64,000 nt of DNA from assembly GCF_001905385.1 (NCBI RefSeq), contig NZ_LIPF01000005.1, positions 1 to 64,000 on the forward strand. The letters are read 5' to 3'. Below, piece by piece: positions 7,300-16,223 of this stretch (its first letter is position 1; each line of letters opens with the position of its first letter). The stretch is from Streptomyces sp. CB02414. Lineage in GTDB: Bacteria; Actinomycetota; Actinomycetes; Streptomycetales; Streptomycetaceae. Both the position numbers and the translations under genes were made by a program. The notes under the pieces were generated by a model. It ran no database searches and was not told the DNA's origin. It saw nothing but the letters and a program-made list of their open reading frames with translations.

Positions 7300-9354
7300 A
7301 TGGCCGAAGTCAACCGGCGCAGATTCCTCCAACTCGCGGGCGCCACCACGGCGTTCAGCGCACTGTCCGCGAGCATCGAGCGCGCCGCCGCGCTCCCCGC
7401 GAACCACCGCTCGGGGACGATCGAGGACGTCGAGCACATCGTCGTCCTGATGCAGGAGAACCGGTCCTTCGACCACTACTTCGGCAGGCTGCGCGGCGTC
7501 CGCGGCTTCGGCGACCCGCACCCGGTGCGCCTCGACAACGGCAAGTCGGTGTGGCACCAGGCCAAGGGCGACGGCACGGAGGTGCTGCCCTTCCACCCGG
7601 AGGCGGACGACCTCGGCATGCAGTTCCTGGAAGGGCTGCCGCACGGCTGGTCCGACGGGCAGGACGCCTACCGCAACGGCAAGTACGACCGCTGGCTGCC
7701 CGCCAAGGGCACCACCACCATGGCGTACCTGACCCGCGAGGACATCCCCTTCCACTACGCGCTCGCCGACACCTTCACCGTCTGCGACGCCTACCATTGC
7801 TCCTTCATCGGCTCCACCGACCCCAACCGCTACTACATGTGGTCGGGCCACACCGGCAACGACGGCACGGGCGGCGGCCCGGTCCTCGGCAACGACGAAC
7901 TCGGCTACGACTGGACGACGTACCCCGAGCGGCTGGAGGAGGCCGGGGTCTCCTGGAAGATCTACCAGGACATCGGCGACGGCCTCGACGCGGCCGGCCA
8001 CTGGGGCTGGATCGACGACGCCTACCGCGGCAACTACGGCGACAACTCCCTGCTGTACTTCAACAAGTACCGTGACGCGAAGCCCGGCGACCCCTGGTAC
8101 GACAAGGCCCGCACCGGCACCGACGTGAAGAACGGCGACGGCTACTTCGACCACCTGCGTGCCGACGTCAAGGCCGACCGGCTGCCGAAGATCTCCTGGA
8201 TAGCCGCCCCGGAGGCCTTCACCGAGCACTCCAACTGGCCCTCGAACTACGGTGCCTGGTACATCGCCCAGGTCCTGGACGCACTCACCTCCAACCCGGC
8301 GGTCTGGGCGAAGACCGCCCTGTTCATCACGTACGACGAGAACGACGGCTTCTTCGACCACCTCGTGCCGCCGCTGCCGCCGAAGTCGGCCGCGCGGGGC
8401 CGGTCCACCGTGGACGTCTCGCTGGACGTCTTCGAGGGCAGCGCCAAGCACCGTGAGGGCTTCTACGGGCTCGGCCCACGCGTGCCCATGCTGGTCGTCT
8501 CGCCCTGGAGCAAGGGCGGCTTCGTCTGCTCCGAGACCTTCGACCACACGTCGATCATCCGGTTCATGGAGCGCCGCTTCGGTGTGCGCGAGCCTCAGAT
8601 CTCGCCCTGGCGGCGCGCCATCTGCGGCGACCTGACCAGTGCCTTCGACTTCTCCCGCAAGGACAGCCGCCCGGCCCGCCTGCCGGACACCGACGCCTAC
8701 GAGCCGCCGGACCGCGAGCGCCACCCGGACTACCGTCCCACGCCGCCCACCGACCCGGACATGCCCCGCCAGGAACGCGGCCTGCGACCCGCCCGCCCCC
8801 TGCGGTACGCCCCGCACGTGGACGGTGCCGTGGACACGGCGGCCGGCAGGTTCACGCTGACCTTCGCCTCCGGCCCGAGGGCGGGTGCCGCCTTCCTGGT
8901 CACCTCCGGCAACCGCACCGACGGCCCCTGGACGTACACCACCGAGGCCGGCAAGAGCATCGCCGACACGTGGAACTCGGCGTACTCGGACGGCTCCTAC
9001 GACCTGACCGTGCACGGCCCCAACGGCTTCCTGCGCGCCTTCCGGGGCCCCAACAAGGTCACCGGGTGCGAGGTCACCGCCCGCCACACCGGCGACGACC
9101 TCCGCCTGACCCTCACCAACGCCGGGAGCGGCACGGCCCGCCTCCGCGTCACCGACGGCTACGGCGGCCGGAGCCGGACCGTCACCGTGCGCCCCGGCGC
9201 GACGGTGCACCACACCGTCGACCTCGCGCGCAGCCGGCGCTGGTACGACGTGACGGTGACCTCCGAGTCCGACCCGGCGTTCCTGCGGCGCCTCGCCGGG
9301 CACGTGGAGAACGGCCGGCCGGGGGTGAGCGACCCGGCGATCGTGACGGACTGA
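7300..9354 (+). CDS. phosphocholine-specific phospholipase C, Tat-exported
   Basis: 684 residues from ATG 7300 (AAAGG 11 bases upstream). A twin-arginine signal peptide, NRRRFLQLAGATTAFSALSA, opens the protein. The phosphoesterase domain (PF04185 type) carries EHIVVLMQENRSFDHYFG near 45, CSFIGSTDPNRYYMWSG near 170 and TYDENDGFFDHLVPP near 345, which hold the expected metal and catalytic residues. Two C-terminal DUF756 repeats follow (about 500-590 and 600-680). Length fits the bacterial PC-PLC family, whose substrates are phosphatidylcholine and sphingomyelin. Phosphate-limitation control is known for relatives, but no PHO box was identified here. Confidence 0.9.
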   Translation: MAEVNRRRFLQLAGATTAFSALSASIERAAALPANHRSGTIEDVEHIVVLMQENRSFDHYFGRLRGVRGFGDPHPVRLDNGKSVWHQAKGDGTEVLPFHPEADDLGMQFLEGLPHGWSDGQDAYRNGKYDRWLPAKGTTTMAYLTREDIPFHYALADTFTVCDAYHCSFIGSTDPNRYYMWSGHTGNDGTGGGPVLGNDELGYDWTTYPERLEEAGVSWKIYQDIGDGLDAAGHWGWIDDAYRGNYGDNSLLYFNKYRDAKPGDPWYDKARTGTDVKNGDGYFDHLRADVKADRLPKISWIAAPEAFTEHSNWPSNYGAWYIAQVLDALTSNPAVWAKTALFITYDENDGFFDHLVPPLPPKSAARGRSTVDVSLDVFEGSAKHREGFYGLGPRVPMLVVSPWSKGGFVCSETFDHTSIIRFMERRFGVREPQISPWRRAICGDLTSAFDFSRKDSRPARLPDTDAYEPPDRERHPDYRPTPPTDPDMPRQERGLRPARPLRYAPHVDGAVDTAAGRFTLTFASGPRAGAAFLVTSGNRTDGPWTYTTEAGKSIADTWNSAYSDGSYDLTVHGPNGFLRAFRGPNKVTGCEVTARHTGDDLRLTLTNAGSGTARLRVTDGYGGRSRTVTVRPGATVHHTVDLARSRRWYDVTVTSESDPAFLRRLAGHVENGRPGVSDPAIVTD

Positions 9355-9451
9355 CGGCGCCCGCGCACCTGCGGGCTCGGGTGCCGCGGCTGCCGGTCCG
9401 GCGGCGCGCATCCCGAAGGCCCGGCCGGCCGGCTGGTCCGTGTGCCGCGGG

Positions 9452-10435
9452 TCAGGGCCCGGCCGGCAGGTGCGCCATGGGTCTCGGCGTCGCCGGTTCG
9501 GTTCCTGTGGGTTCCGGCGCCGCCAGTCGCGGTCCCACCGGTTGCGGTCCGACCCGTCCGGACCCCACCTGTCCAGGTCCCGCCCGTTCCGGCCCCGCCG
9601 GGGCCGCCCCGGGCCGCCGGGGCGTCGCCCGGCTCAGCTGGACCACCCCCCAGGCGGCCAGCGCCGCGCCGGTCAGCGCGAGCAGCAGGCCGGCCGCGCC
9701 GCCCCGCAGCCGCTCGCCGAGCAGGGAGAGCCCGATCACCGCGGCGGCCACCGGGTTGGCCAGGGTCACCACCGCCAGCGGGGCGCCCAGGCCTCCCCGG
9801 TAGGCCGTCTGCGAGAGCAGCAGCCCGCCCGCCGCGAACGCCGCCACCAGGACCGCCACCCCGATCACCTGGGCGCTGAGCAGCGGCCCCGAGCGGTCCG
9901 TGGCGGCCACCGTCACGGTCTGCGTGAGCGCCGACGCCACCCCCGAGGCGATGCCCGACGCCGTCGCGTGCCGCAGTCCGGGCCGGGCGCCGGGCCGGGA
10001 CAGCAGACCGATCAGCGCCGCCGTGGCGCCGGACACCGTCAGCGCCTCCGGCACGCTCAGCACGTCGTCGGGCGCGGGGCCGGTCGCGGTGAGCAGCAGC
10101 GCGCCGAGACCGAGCAGCGTCAGCCCGGTGCCCCGCCACTCGACCGCGCTGACCCGCCGGCCCGCCAGCCGCGCCCCCAGGGGGACGGCCGCGACCAGGG
10201 TGAGCGCACCGAGCGGCTGGACCACCGTCAGCGGCCCGTACTTGAGGGCCACGACGTGCAGCAGCGCGGCCGCGGCGTTGAGCGCGACCGACCACCACCA
10301 GGCACCGGAGGCCAGCAGCCGCAGCGCGCCCGCCCCGGCATCGCGGGCGGCGAGCCGTTCCTGGGCGACGGCCGCGGCGGCGTAGGCGCACGCGGAGACC
10401 AGGGAGAGCAGGACGGCGAGCAGTGCGGCGCTCAT
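9452..10435 (-). CDS. DMT/EamA-type membrane transporter with pentapeptide-repeat tail
   Basis: 327 residues, about 9-10 hydrophobic segments over residues 1-270 in the drug/metabolite transporter pattern, with the inner duplication visible (for example QPLGALTLVAAVPLGARL and VVTLANPVAAAVIGLSLLGE). The last 55 residues leave the membrane and form pentapeptides of the type P-x-x-x-G encoded by 15-bp DNA repeats. The start overlaps the PAP2 gene stop (ATGA), so both are made from one mRNA. The substrate is unknown. Confidence 0.75.
   Translation of the reverse strand: MSAALLAVLLSLVSACAYAAAAVAQERLAARDAGAGALRLLASGAWWWSVALNAAAALLHVVALKYGPLTVVQPLGALTLVAAVPLGARLAGRRVSAVEWRGTGLTLLGLGALLLTATGPAPDDVLSVPEALTVSGATAALIGLLSRPGARPGLRHATASGIASGVASALTQTVTVAATDRSGPLLSAQVIGVAVLVAAFAAGGLLLSQTAYRGGLGAPLAVVTLANPVAAAVIGLSLLGERLRGGAAGLLLALTGAALAAWGVVQLSRATPRRPGAAPAGPERAGPGQVGSGRVGPQPVGPRLAAPEPTGTEPATPRPMAHLPAGP
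9481..9615. repeat. 15-bp tandem repeat array (about nine units) inside the DMT gene 3' end
   Basis: Successive 15-base units begin at 9481, 9496, 9511, 9526, 9541, 9556, 9571, 9586 and 9601, with loose consensus GTYCSGGYCCCRCCG. On the coding (minus) strand they give pentapeptides such as PERAG, PGQVG, SGRVG and PQPVG. Copy number in such arrays tends to vary between strains. Confidence 0.75.
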
Positions 10436-11235
10436 CGGCCCGCTCCCACCAGGTCATGCCGCTCCACCGTCCGGCGCCGCGGCTCCGGGCGACGACGGGG
10501 CACGGCCCACCGCTGCCCGTGCGGCATGCGGAGCACCGCCAGGGCGAGGCCGAGCAGCGCGGCCGCCACGATCACGTCGAGCCAGTAGTGGTTGGCGGTG
10601 CCCACGATCACCAGCAGCGTCACCAGCGGGTGCAGCAGCCACAGCCACCGCCAGCGCGTCCGCGTCGCGACGATCAGGCCGATCGCCACCATCAGCGCCC
10701 AGCCGAAGTGCAGCGAGGGCATCGCCGCGAACTGGTTCGACAACGCGTCGGTGCTCGGCGGGCCGTAGACCGAGGGGCCGAAGACCCGCGCCGTGTCGAT
10801 CAGGCCGGTGGCGCCCAGCATGCGCGGCGGGGCGAGCGGAAAGACCAGGTGCAGTACCAGCGCGGCGCCGGTCAGCGCGGCCAGTACTCGCCGGGCCCAG
10901 ACGTAGTGCGCCGGCCGGCGCAGGTACAGCCAGACGAGGAAGGCCGCGGTGGCCGGGAAGTGGACGACGGCGTAGTAGGTGTTCGCCGTGTGTATCAGGG
11001 TGTCGCCGTGCAGGAGCAGCGACTGCACCGTGCCCTCGTCGGGCATCCGGAGCACGCGCTCCCAGTCCCACACGCGGTGGGCGTTGCCGAACGCCTCGGC
11101 GGTGTGTCCCGTCGCCAGCTGCCGGCCGAACTTGTACACGAGGAAGAGCCCTGCCACGAGCAGGAGCTCACGGATGAGCGGCGGGCGCGCGGGCGCGCCC
11201 GGTCCCGCTTGTGCAGGCTCGGTGCGGGCATTCAT
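10432..11235 (-). CDS. PAP2-superfamily (AUR1/Ipt1-like) integral membrane phosphatase/phosphotransferase
   Basis: 267 residues with about six membrane segments. The PAP2 catalytic signatures are MPSLHFGWALMVAIG near 172 and ANHYWLDVIVAAALLGL near 215 (H-x3-D motif). This pattern belongs to the inositolphosphotransferase-like PAP2_3 group in actinobacteria, acting on phospholipid or isoprenoid phosphates. It lies upstream of and overlaps the DMT gene. Transcription would begin in the dyad-rich space before the divergent TetR gene, so repression by that TetR is likely. Confidence 0.8.
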   Translation of the reverse strand: MNARTEPAQAGPGAPARPPLIRELLLVAGLFLVYKFGRQLATGHTAEAFGNAHRVWDWERVLRMPDEGTVQSLLLHGDTLIHTANTYYAVVHFPATAAFLVWLYLRRPAHYVWARRVLAALTGAALVLHLVFPLAPPRMLGATGLIDTARVFGPSVYGPPSTDALSNQFAAMPSLHFGWALMVAIGLIVATRTRWRWLWLLHPLVTLLVIVGTANHYWLDVIVAAALLGLALAVLRMPHGQRWAVPRRRPEPRRRTVERHDLVGAGR

Positions 11236-11318
11236 CCCCCGGCCCCTTCACTGACGGTGGTGCGTGTGGCTCACAGGTACGGGGTCGTGTGACGGTTCTC
11301 ATCGATACGACCCCGTTC

Positions 11319-11368
11319 CGATACGCCAGTGTACCGATACGGTGGTGTACCGGTACACTGGCGTATCG
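11319..11368. promoter_or_regulatory. nested operator dyads between PAP2 and TetR genes
   Basis: A perfect 18-bp inverted repeat: CGATACGCCAGTGTACCG at 11319-11336 and its exact reverse complement at 11351-11368, 14 bases apart. Nested inside is a second perfect palindrome, GTGTACCGGTACAC, at 11345-11358. Further GATACG words flank it (11303, 11335). The position between divergent genes, one of them a TetR regulator, makes it a strong operator candidate. The nested forms could allow two dimers or an alternating structure. Confidence 0.7.
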
Positions 11369-11445
11369 ATAGACGTACGACACACTGACCACGGGGCCCT
11401 CGAGCCTCGCCGCGGTGCCGCTGAACCTGGTGAGGAGCAGAGCCG

Positions 11446-12060
11446 ATGACGTCGCAGGACGCGGACCGGCCGGACACGGCCGGCGCCTCGCGCCGCTCCA
11501 AGATCACGCCCGAGCGTGAGCAGGAGTTCTTCGACGCCGTGATCGAACAGATCCGGTCCTGCGGCTACGACGCCGTCACCATGGAGGGCATCGCGGCCAG
11601 CACGCGGTGCAGCAAGTCCACGCTCTACCGCCAGTGGAAGACCAAGCCCCAGTTCGTGGCCGCGGCGCTCCGCTCCCACCGCCGGGTGCGCTTCGCCGAG
11701 ATCGACACGGGCTCGCTCGCCGAGGACCTGCGTCAGGCGGCCCGGGCCGCGGGCGGGGGAGCGGGCAAGGACACGGGGCTGCTCCAGGCGCTCGGACACG
11801 CCGTCATGGAGGACCCGGAGCTCAAGGGCGCGCTGCGCGAGGCGCTCGTCGAGCCGGAGATCGCCGCGCTCCGCGCGATCCTCGACCGGGGTGTCGCCCG
11901 GGGCGAGGTCCCGGCCGGCCATCCGGCGCTGGAGTACGTGCCGGCGCAGCTCTTCGGCATGCTGCGGATGCGGCCCGTGGTCGAGGGCGAGCAGGCCGAC
12001 GGGGAGTACCTCGTCGGGTTCGTGGAGGCCGTCGTGCTGCCGGCGCTCGGCCTCCCCTGA
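11446..12060 (+). CDS. TetR/AcrR-family transcriptional regulator
   Basis: 204 residues. The N-terminal HTH spans about 22-70 with GYDAVTMEGIAASTRCSKST and LYRQWKTKPQFVAAAL, the canonical TetR recognition helix and its follow-up helix. The C-terminal domain (TetR_C type, ending EAVVLPALGLP) would bind an unknown ligand. It is divergent from the PAP2/DMT operon across the nested dyads at 11319-11368, so autoregulation and control of that operon are the natural reading. Confidence 0.88.
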   Translation: MTSQDADRPDTAGASRRSKITPEREQEFFDAVIEQIRSCGYDAVTMEGIAASTRCSKSTLYRQWKTKPQFVAAALRSHRRVRFAEIDTGSLAEDLRQAARAAGGGAGKDTGLLQALGHAVMEDPELKGALREALVEPEIAALRAILDRGVARGEVPAGHPALEYVPAQLFGMLRMRPVVEGEQADGEYLVGFVEAVVLPALGLP

Positions 12061-12141
12061 GACTCAGGTCGCCGTCCACGGGATGACTGGACGGTGGCCT
12101 GCCCGCGCCGCACCGTGGGGACGGGGGCGGCGCGCACCCCC

Positions 12142-12185
12142 GGCCGGGCGGGGCCCCTTTGAGCGGAGGGGCGCCCCGCCCGGCC
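12142..12185. terminator. GC-rich hairpin between convergent genes
   Basis: GGCCGGGCGGGGCCCC (12142-12157) pairs with GGGGCGCCCCGCCCGGCC (12168-12185) around a 10-base loop, with one small bulge. It lies between the stops of the convergent TetR and DUF2510 genes, the right place for a bidirectional terminator. No T tract is present, as is common in Streptomyces. Confidence 0.65.
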
Positions 12186-12204
12186 GACCTCTTCCGGAGG
12201 CCGG

Positions 12205-13272
12205 TCAGACGCCCTGGCCGGTGCCGCCCCCGCCGCCGGAGGAGTCCACCTCGATGCCCTCGGTGATCTCGTCGATGACTGACACACCTTCCTCGACGTC
12301 GACGCCGAAGCGGACCACGACGATGCGCTCGGGATCGGCGGGAGCAGGGAAGGCGAGCGACTCGACGTAGCCGTCCGAGCCCTCCTTGGTGACCGCCTTC
12401 CAGCGGACCAGCCAGCCCTTCTGCCCGGCGACCGTGACCGACTTCGACGCCAGTTCCTCGTGCGAGGTGATCCCGCCGTAGGCGTCGCCGTAGGACTCCT
12501 CGGCGTTCGCCTCGATGTCGGCCTTCGCGACCTCCTCGGCGGTACCGCCCTTCGTTTCCAGCACCTCCTGGGGTGCCGAGTACGCGCCGCCCTTGGTGCA
12601 GGTCTCGGCGGGGTCGCCGGGGCATTCGTAGCTGTCGTCCGAGGTCACCGTCGCACCGACCGGGAACTGCTGGCCGGACCAGCCGTCCGGGATGGGCAGG
12701 CTGATGTCGTTGACCGGGTCCGTCACCGACCCGCTGTCGATCGTGGGCGGCTCCGACTCGCCCGGCGACTCGGGCGCGGGCGACTCGCCGTTTCCGCCTT
12801 CGCCGCCCCCGCCGCCTTCGCCGCCGAAGGGGTCGTTCTGGCCACCGGGGCCGCGCCGGTCCTGCTGCGACGACGCGCTGCCGCCGCCGGAGCCGTCGTC
12901 GGTCAGCACGTACACGCCGGCCCCGATACCGGCCAGCACGGCCACGGCCGCCGCGACGGCTATGCCGGTCCGCAGCCGTCGCCGCCGCGCGGACGGCGGC
13001 TGCACGGGGTACCCGGGATAACCCGGGTGCACGGGATAACCGGGCGACGCGGGATACGGCCCGGCCGCGGTCCCGGGCGCCGCCGGCTGCGCGGGCGCCG
13101 GCCCGGGGGACGGCGCGGGAGGCTGTTCCGGCGGCGGCCCCGCAGCGGCGGCCGGCCCCGCGGGACGGACCTGGTCCGTCCATGCCCTGCCGTCCCACCA
13201 GCGCTCGGTGGCGGGACCGTCCTGCTTCTGTCCGGGGTCCGGGTACCACCCGGGAGGAGTCACCTGCGTCAT
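12205..13272 (-). CDS. DUF2510-domain single-pass membrane protein
   Basis: 355 residues. The N-terminal DUF2510 motif is TPPGWYPDPGQK followed by ERWWDGRAWTDQVRP. Next come a Pro/Gly-rich cytoplasmic segment (about 35-95), one membrane helix (TGIAVAAAVAVLAGIGAGVY), a Gly/Glu/Ser/Pro-rich linker, then a compact outer domain of about 180 residues (from PINDISLPIPDGWSGQQF-like sequence on) with one Cys pair (YECPGDPAETCTKG). The start is ATG at 13272; ATG at 13278 is equally in frame. The function of DUF2510 proteins is unknown. Confidence 0.8.
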   Translation of the reverse strand: MTQVTPPGWYPDPGQKQDGPATERWWDGRAWTDQVRPAGPAAAAGPPPEQPPAPSPGPAPAQPAAPGTAAGPYPASPGYPVHPGYPGYPVQPPSARRRRLRTGIAVAAAVAVLAGIGAGVYVLTDDGSGGGSASSQQDRRGPGGQNDPFGGEGGGGGEGGNGESPAPESPGESEPPTIDSGSVTDPVNDISLPIPDGWSGQQFPVGATVTSDDSYECPGDPAETCTKGGAYSAPQEVLETKGGTAEEVAKADIEANAEESYGDAYGGITSHEELASKSVTVAGQKGWLVRWKAVTKEGSDGYVESLAFPAPADPERIVVVRFGVDVEEGVSVIDEITEGIEVDSSGGGGGTGQGV

Positions 13273-13545
13273 GGGCACACCGTATGAGGCGTCGGTGAAA
13301 GCCGGATGAGAGGCCCCGCCGCGCTGGGAACCGGCGCGAGGTCCGCCTGGCCTCCGACGGTGCCGCCGCGACGAGTTGACGCCGGCCGCCCGCCCCGCCC
13401 CTGATGACGGACCCGGCGCGTCGCCCGCGCTTTACCGCATGTCACCCGACACGGCAACTGCTGCCCGGACCGCCCACCACTCGGGCTCCCGGACGGATAG
13501 GCTCGGGCTCTGTACGTCATTCGGGCGACTTGGGGAGGTAGCGGG

Positions 13546-16221
13546 ATGACGGAGGTAGGGCGGACGGCCGCCGCCTCGGCCTCCCTCTGGGAGCGCGACG
13601 AGGAGATCGCCACCATCACGCGGGCGGTCGACACCCTGTGCGCGGACCGGTCCTCCTCCGGCACCCTGCTGGTGGCCCGGGGCGAGGCAGGACTCGGCAA
13701 GACCGCGCTGCTCGCCGAGACCCGCCGCATCGCGGAGGCCCGGGGCTGCACCGTCTGGTCGGCGCGCGGCGAGACCCTCAGGTCCGTCCCCTTCAACGTG
13801 GTGCGCCAACTGCTCCAGCCCGCGCTGGTGTCCATGCTCCCCGAGGAGGCGCGCGAGTACCTCGGCGACTGGTACGGCATCGCCGGCCCCGCCCTCGGCA
13901 TAGCGGACCCGGGCGAGCGGCAGGCCGACCCGCAGGGCGTGTGCGACGGCCTGGTCGCCGCCGTGCGCCGGCTCGCCCGCCGGGAGTGGCCCCTGGTCCT
14001 GCTGGTCGACGACGCCCACTGGGCCGACCAGGAGACCCTGCGCTGGCTCGCCGCGCTGGCCGAACGGCTCGACGAGACCTCCGTGCTGGTCGTCGTCGCC
14101 CGCCGCCCCGGTGACGTCAGCGGCGACAGCGCCCGCCACCTGGACGCGGCCGCCGCCGCGGGCCGGCCGCTCCTCCCCATGAACGTCCTCAGTCCCGACG
14201 CCACCGCCGGCCTCACCCGGGCCACCCTCGGCGACCACGCGGACGCCGCGTTCTGCCGCGAGGTCTGGGCCGTCACCGGCGGCAACCCGTACGAGACCGT
14301 CGAACTCCTCGCCAAGGTCCAGGACAGCGAACTGCAGCCGGTCGAGTCGGAGGCCGCCGAACTGCGCGAGCTCAACCGCTCCGCCCGGGGCGGCGGCCTG
14401 GTGGCCCGCCTGGAGCAACTCGGCGCCGACTCCACCCGGTTCGCCTGGGCCGCCGCCATCCTCGGCGACGGCATCACCGTGGACATGGTGGCGCGGCTCC
14501 TCACCCTCGACCGCGCCGACGCCGCCCGCTGCGCCGAACTGCTGCAGGGCGCCCGCATCCTCACCGCACCCGACCCCGCGTCGGGCCGGCCGGACGCGGA
14601 CGACCTGGAGTTCGTCCACCCCCTGATCGCCACCGCCGTCTACAACTCCATCCCCGGCGCGTTGCGCACGGCGATGCACGGCATAGCGGCCCAGCTGGTC
14701 GCCGACTCCAGGCTCGGCTCGGCGGCCGCCTCCCGCCACCTCCTCAAGGTGTACCCCGACGACGACCCGGAAGTCGTCGGCCAGCTGCGCGACGCCGCCC
14801 GCGAACACCTCGCCGTCGGCGCCCCCGAGGCCGCCCGCCGCTGCCTCGAACGGGCCCTGAAGGAACCGCCGCTGCCCGAGATCCATGCCAAGGTGCTCTA
14901 CGAACTGGGCTGCGCCACCCTGCTCACCGCGCCCGCCACGACCATCGGCCACCTGCGCACCGCCCTCGCCATGCCCGGCCTCGACGGCGAGCAGCGCGTC
15001 AACGCGGTCTTCCGGCTCTCCGAGGCCCTGCTCCACAACGACCAGCTGGAAGAGGCCGTCCGCACCGTCCAGGCGGAGGCCGCCCGCAACCCGGACCCGT
15101 CCGTGCGGCTGCGGCTCCAGGCCGTCCAGTACATGTGGGAGGGCATCCACCCCGGCGAGACCTCCTCACCGGGACGGTCCGAACGCCTCGCCGAACTCGC
15201 CGCCACCTGCACCGGCCGCGACAACGCGGAACGCGCCCTGCTCATCCTGCGCGGCTTCGACGCCATGACCCGCGGCGAGAACGCCGAGGAGGTCGTCGAG
15301 CTGTGCGACCGGGCCCTCGTCAACGGCCGCCTCGCCCCCGGGCTCGGCTGGACCGACACCGAGTGGGGCCTCGAATTGCCGATGATGCTGGCGACCTCCT
15401 ACGCCTACACCGACCGGCTCGACCGGGCGGAGGCGCTGTTCACCGAGGCGCTGAACACGTACGAGACCGCCGGCTGGAGCGGCGGCCACCTCGCCCTCGC
15501 GCACACCTACGTCGGCCTCGGCCACCGCAGGCGCGGCCGGCTGAGGGAGGCCGAGAAGTCCCTGCGCGAATCGCTGCGCATCGCCGAACGCGTCGGCCGC
15601 GGACTGCCCCTGTACTGGTCCGCGGTCTGCAACCTGATCGACACGCTGCTCGCCCGCGGCCACGTCGAGGAGGCCCGGTCCGTCGCCGACCGGTACGGCT
15701 TCGACCCGCCCTACCCGTCCACCATCGTGCTGCCCGACCCGCGCCCCGTGCGGGCCCGGCTGCTGCTCGCCACCGGCCGCACCGAGGAAGGCGTCAACGA
15801 GCTGGAGACCGCCGAGAAGGCGGCCGCGGCACGCGGCCGGCACAACCCGGTGGTGCACCCCTGGACGACCGAACTGGCCCGCGCCCTCGCCACGGCGGAC
15901 CCCGGCCGCGCCGCCCGGCTCGTCACCGACGCCCGCCGCCACGCCGAGCGCTTCGGCACGGACACCGCGATAGGGGAGGCCCTGCGCTGCGCCGCCGCGC
16001 TGGAGACCGGCCAGCGCGCGGTCCGGCTCGCCGCACAGGCCGTCACCTACCTGGAGGCGTCACCCTGCCAGTACGAGCACGCCGCCGCCCGGGTCGAGTA
16101 CGGCATCGCCGCCCGCTCGGAGGCCGAGCTGCGCCGCGGCCTGGCCCTGGCGGACTCGTGCGGCGCCGACGGGCTGGTGGCACGGGCCCGCGAGGCGCTG
16201 GCGGCGGGGCACGTGGGCTGA
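13546..16221 (+). CDS. LAL-type (LuxR large ATP-binding) AAA protein without a LuxR HTH
   Basis: 891 residues; GGGGAGG lies 7 bases before the ATG. Walker A GEAGLGKTALL is near residue 48 and Walker B LLVDDAHWADQETL near 150, followed by the VVVARRPGD sensor segment. The C-terminal half is a long helical TPR-like region (for example HLALAHTYVGLGHRRRGRLR). Known LAL regulators are 850-1,000 residues and end in a LuxR HTH; this one ends in a TPR-like helix (LVARAREALAAGHVG) with no HTH visible. It may act as an ATP-dependent sensor through another DNA-binding protein. It is convergent with pcaL, with only two bases between stops. Confidence 0.8.
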   Translation: MTEVGRTAAASASLWERDEEIATITRAVDTLCADRSSSGTLLVARGEAGLGKTALLAETRRIAEARGCTVWSARGETLRSVPFNVVRQLLQPALVSMLPEEAREYLGDWYGIAGPALGIADPGERQADPQGVCDGLVAAVRRLARREWPLVLLVDDAHWADQETLRWLAALAERLDETSVLVVVARRPGDVSGDSARHLDAAAAAGRPLLPMNVLSPDATAGLTRATLGDHADAAFCREVWAVTGGNPYETVELLAKVQDSELQPVESEAAELRELNRSARGGGLVARLEQLGADSTRFAWAAAILGDGITVDMVARLLTLDRADAARCAELLQGARILTAPDPASGRPDADDLEFVHPLIATAVYNSIPGALRTAMHGIAAQLVADSRLGSAAASRHLLKVYPDDDPEVVGQLRDAAREHLAVGAPEAARRCLERALKEPPLPEIHAKVLYELGCATLLTAPATTIGHLRTALAMPGLDGEQRVNAVFRLSEALLHNDQLEEAVRTVQAEAARNPDPSVRLRLQAVQYMWEGIHPGETSSPGRSERLAELAATCTGRDNAERALLILRGFDAMTRGENAEEVVELCDRALVNGRLAPGLGWTDTEWGLELPMMLATSYAYTDRLDRAEALFTEALNTYETAGWSGGHLALAHTYVGLGHRRRGRLREAEKSLRESLRIAERVGRGLPLYWSAVCNLIDTLLARGHVEEARSVADRYGFDPPYPSTIVLPDPRPVRARLLLATGRTEEGVNELETAEKAAAARGRHNPVVHPWTTELARALATADPGRAARLVTDARRHAERFGTDTAIGEALRCAAALETGQRAVRLAAQAVTYLEASPCQYEHAAARVEYGIAARSEAELRRGLALADSCGADGLVARAREALAAGHVG

Positions 16222-16223
16222 GG

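Noticed and set aside
7237..9411. 724-codon minus-strand open frame opposite the phospholipase C gene
   Set aside because: No motif or ribosome binding site. The plus-strand frame has a Tat signal and all catalytic motifs.
9481..9615. 15-bp repeats considered as a CRISPR or protein-binding array
   Set aside because: No spacers; the units are contiguous and in frame inside a gene end.
13432..15150. 572-codon minus-strand open frame opposite the LAL-type gene
   Set aside because: Val/Gly/Asp-rich antisense shadow. The plus frame has Walker A and B motifs.
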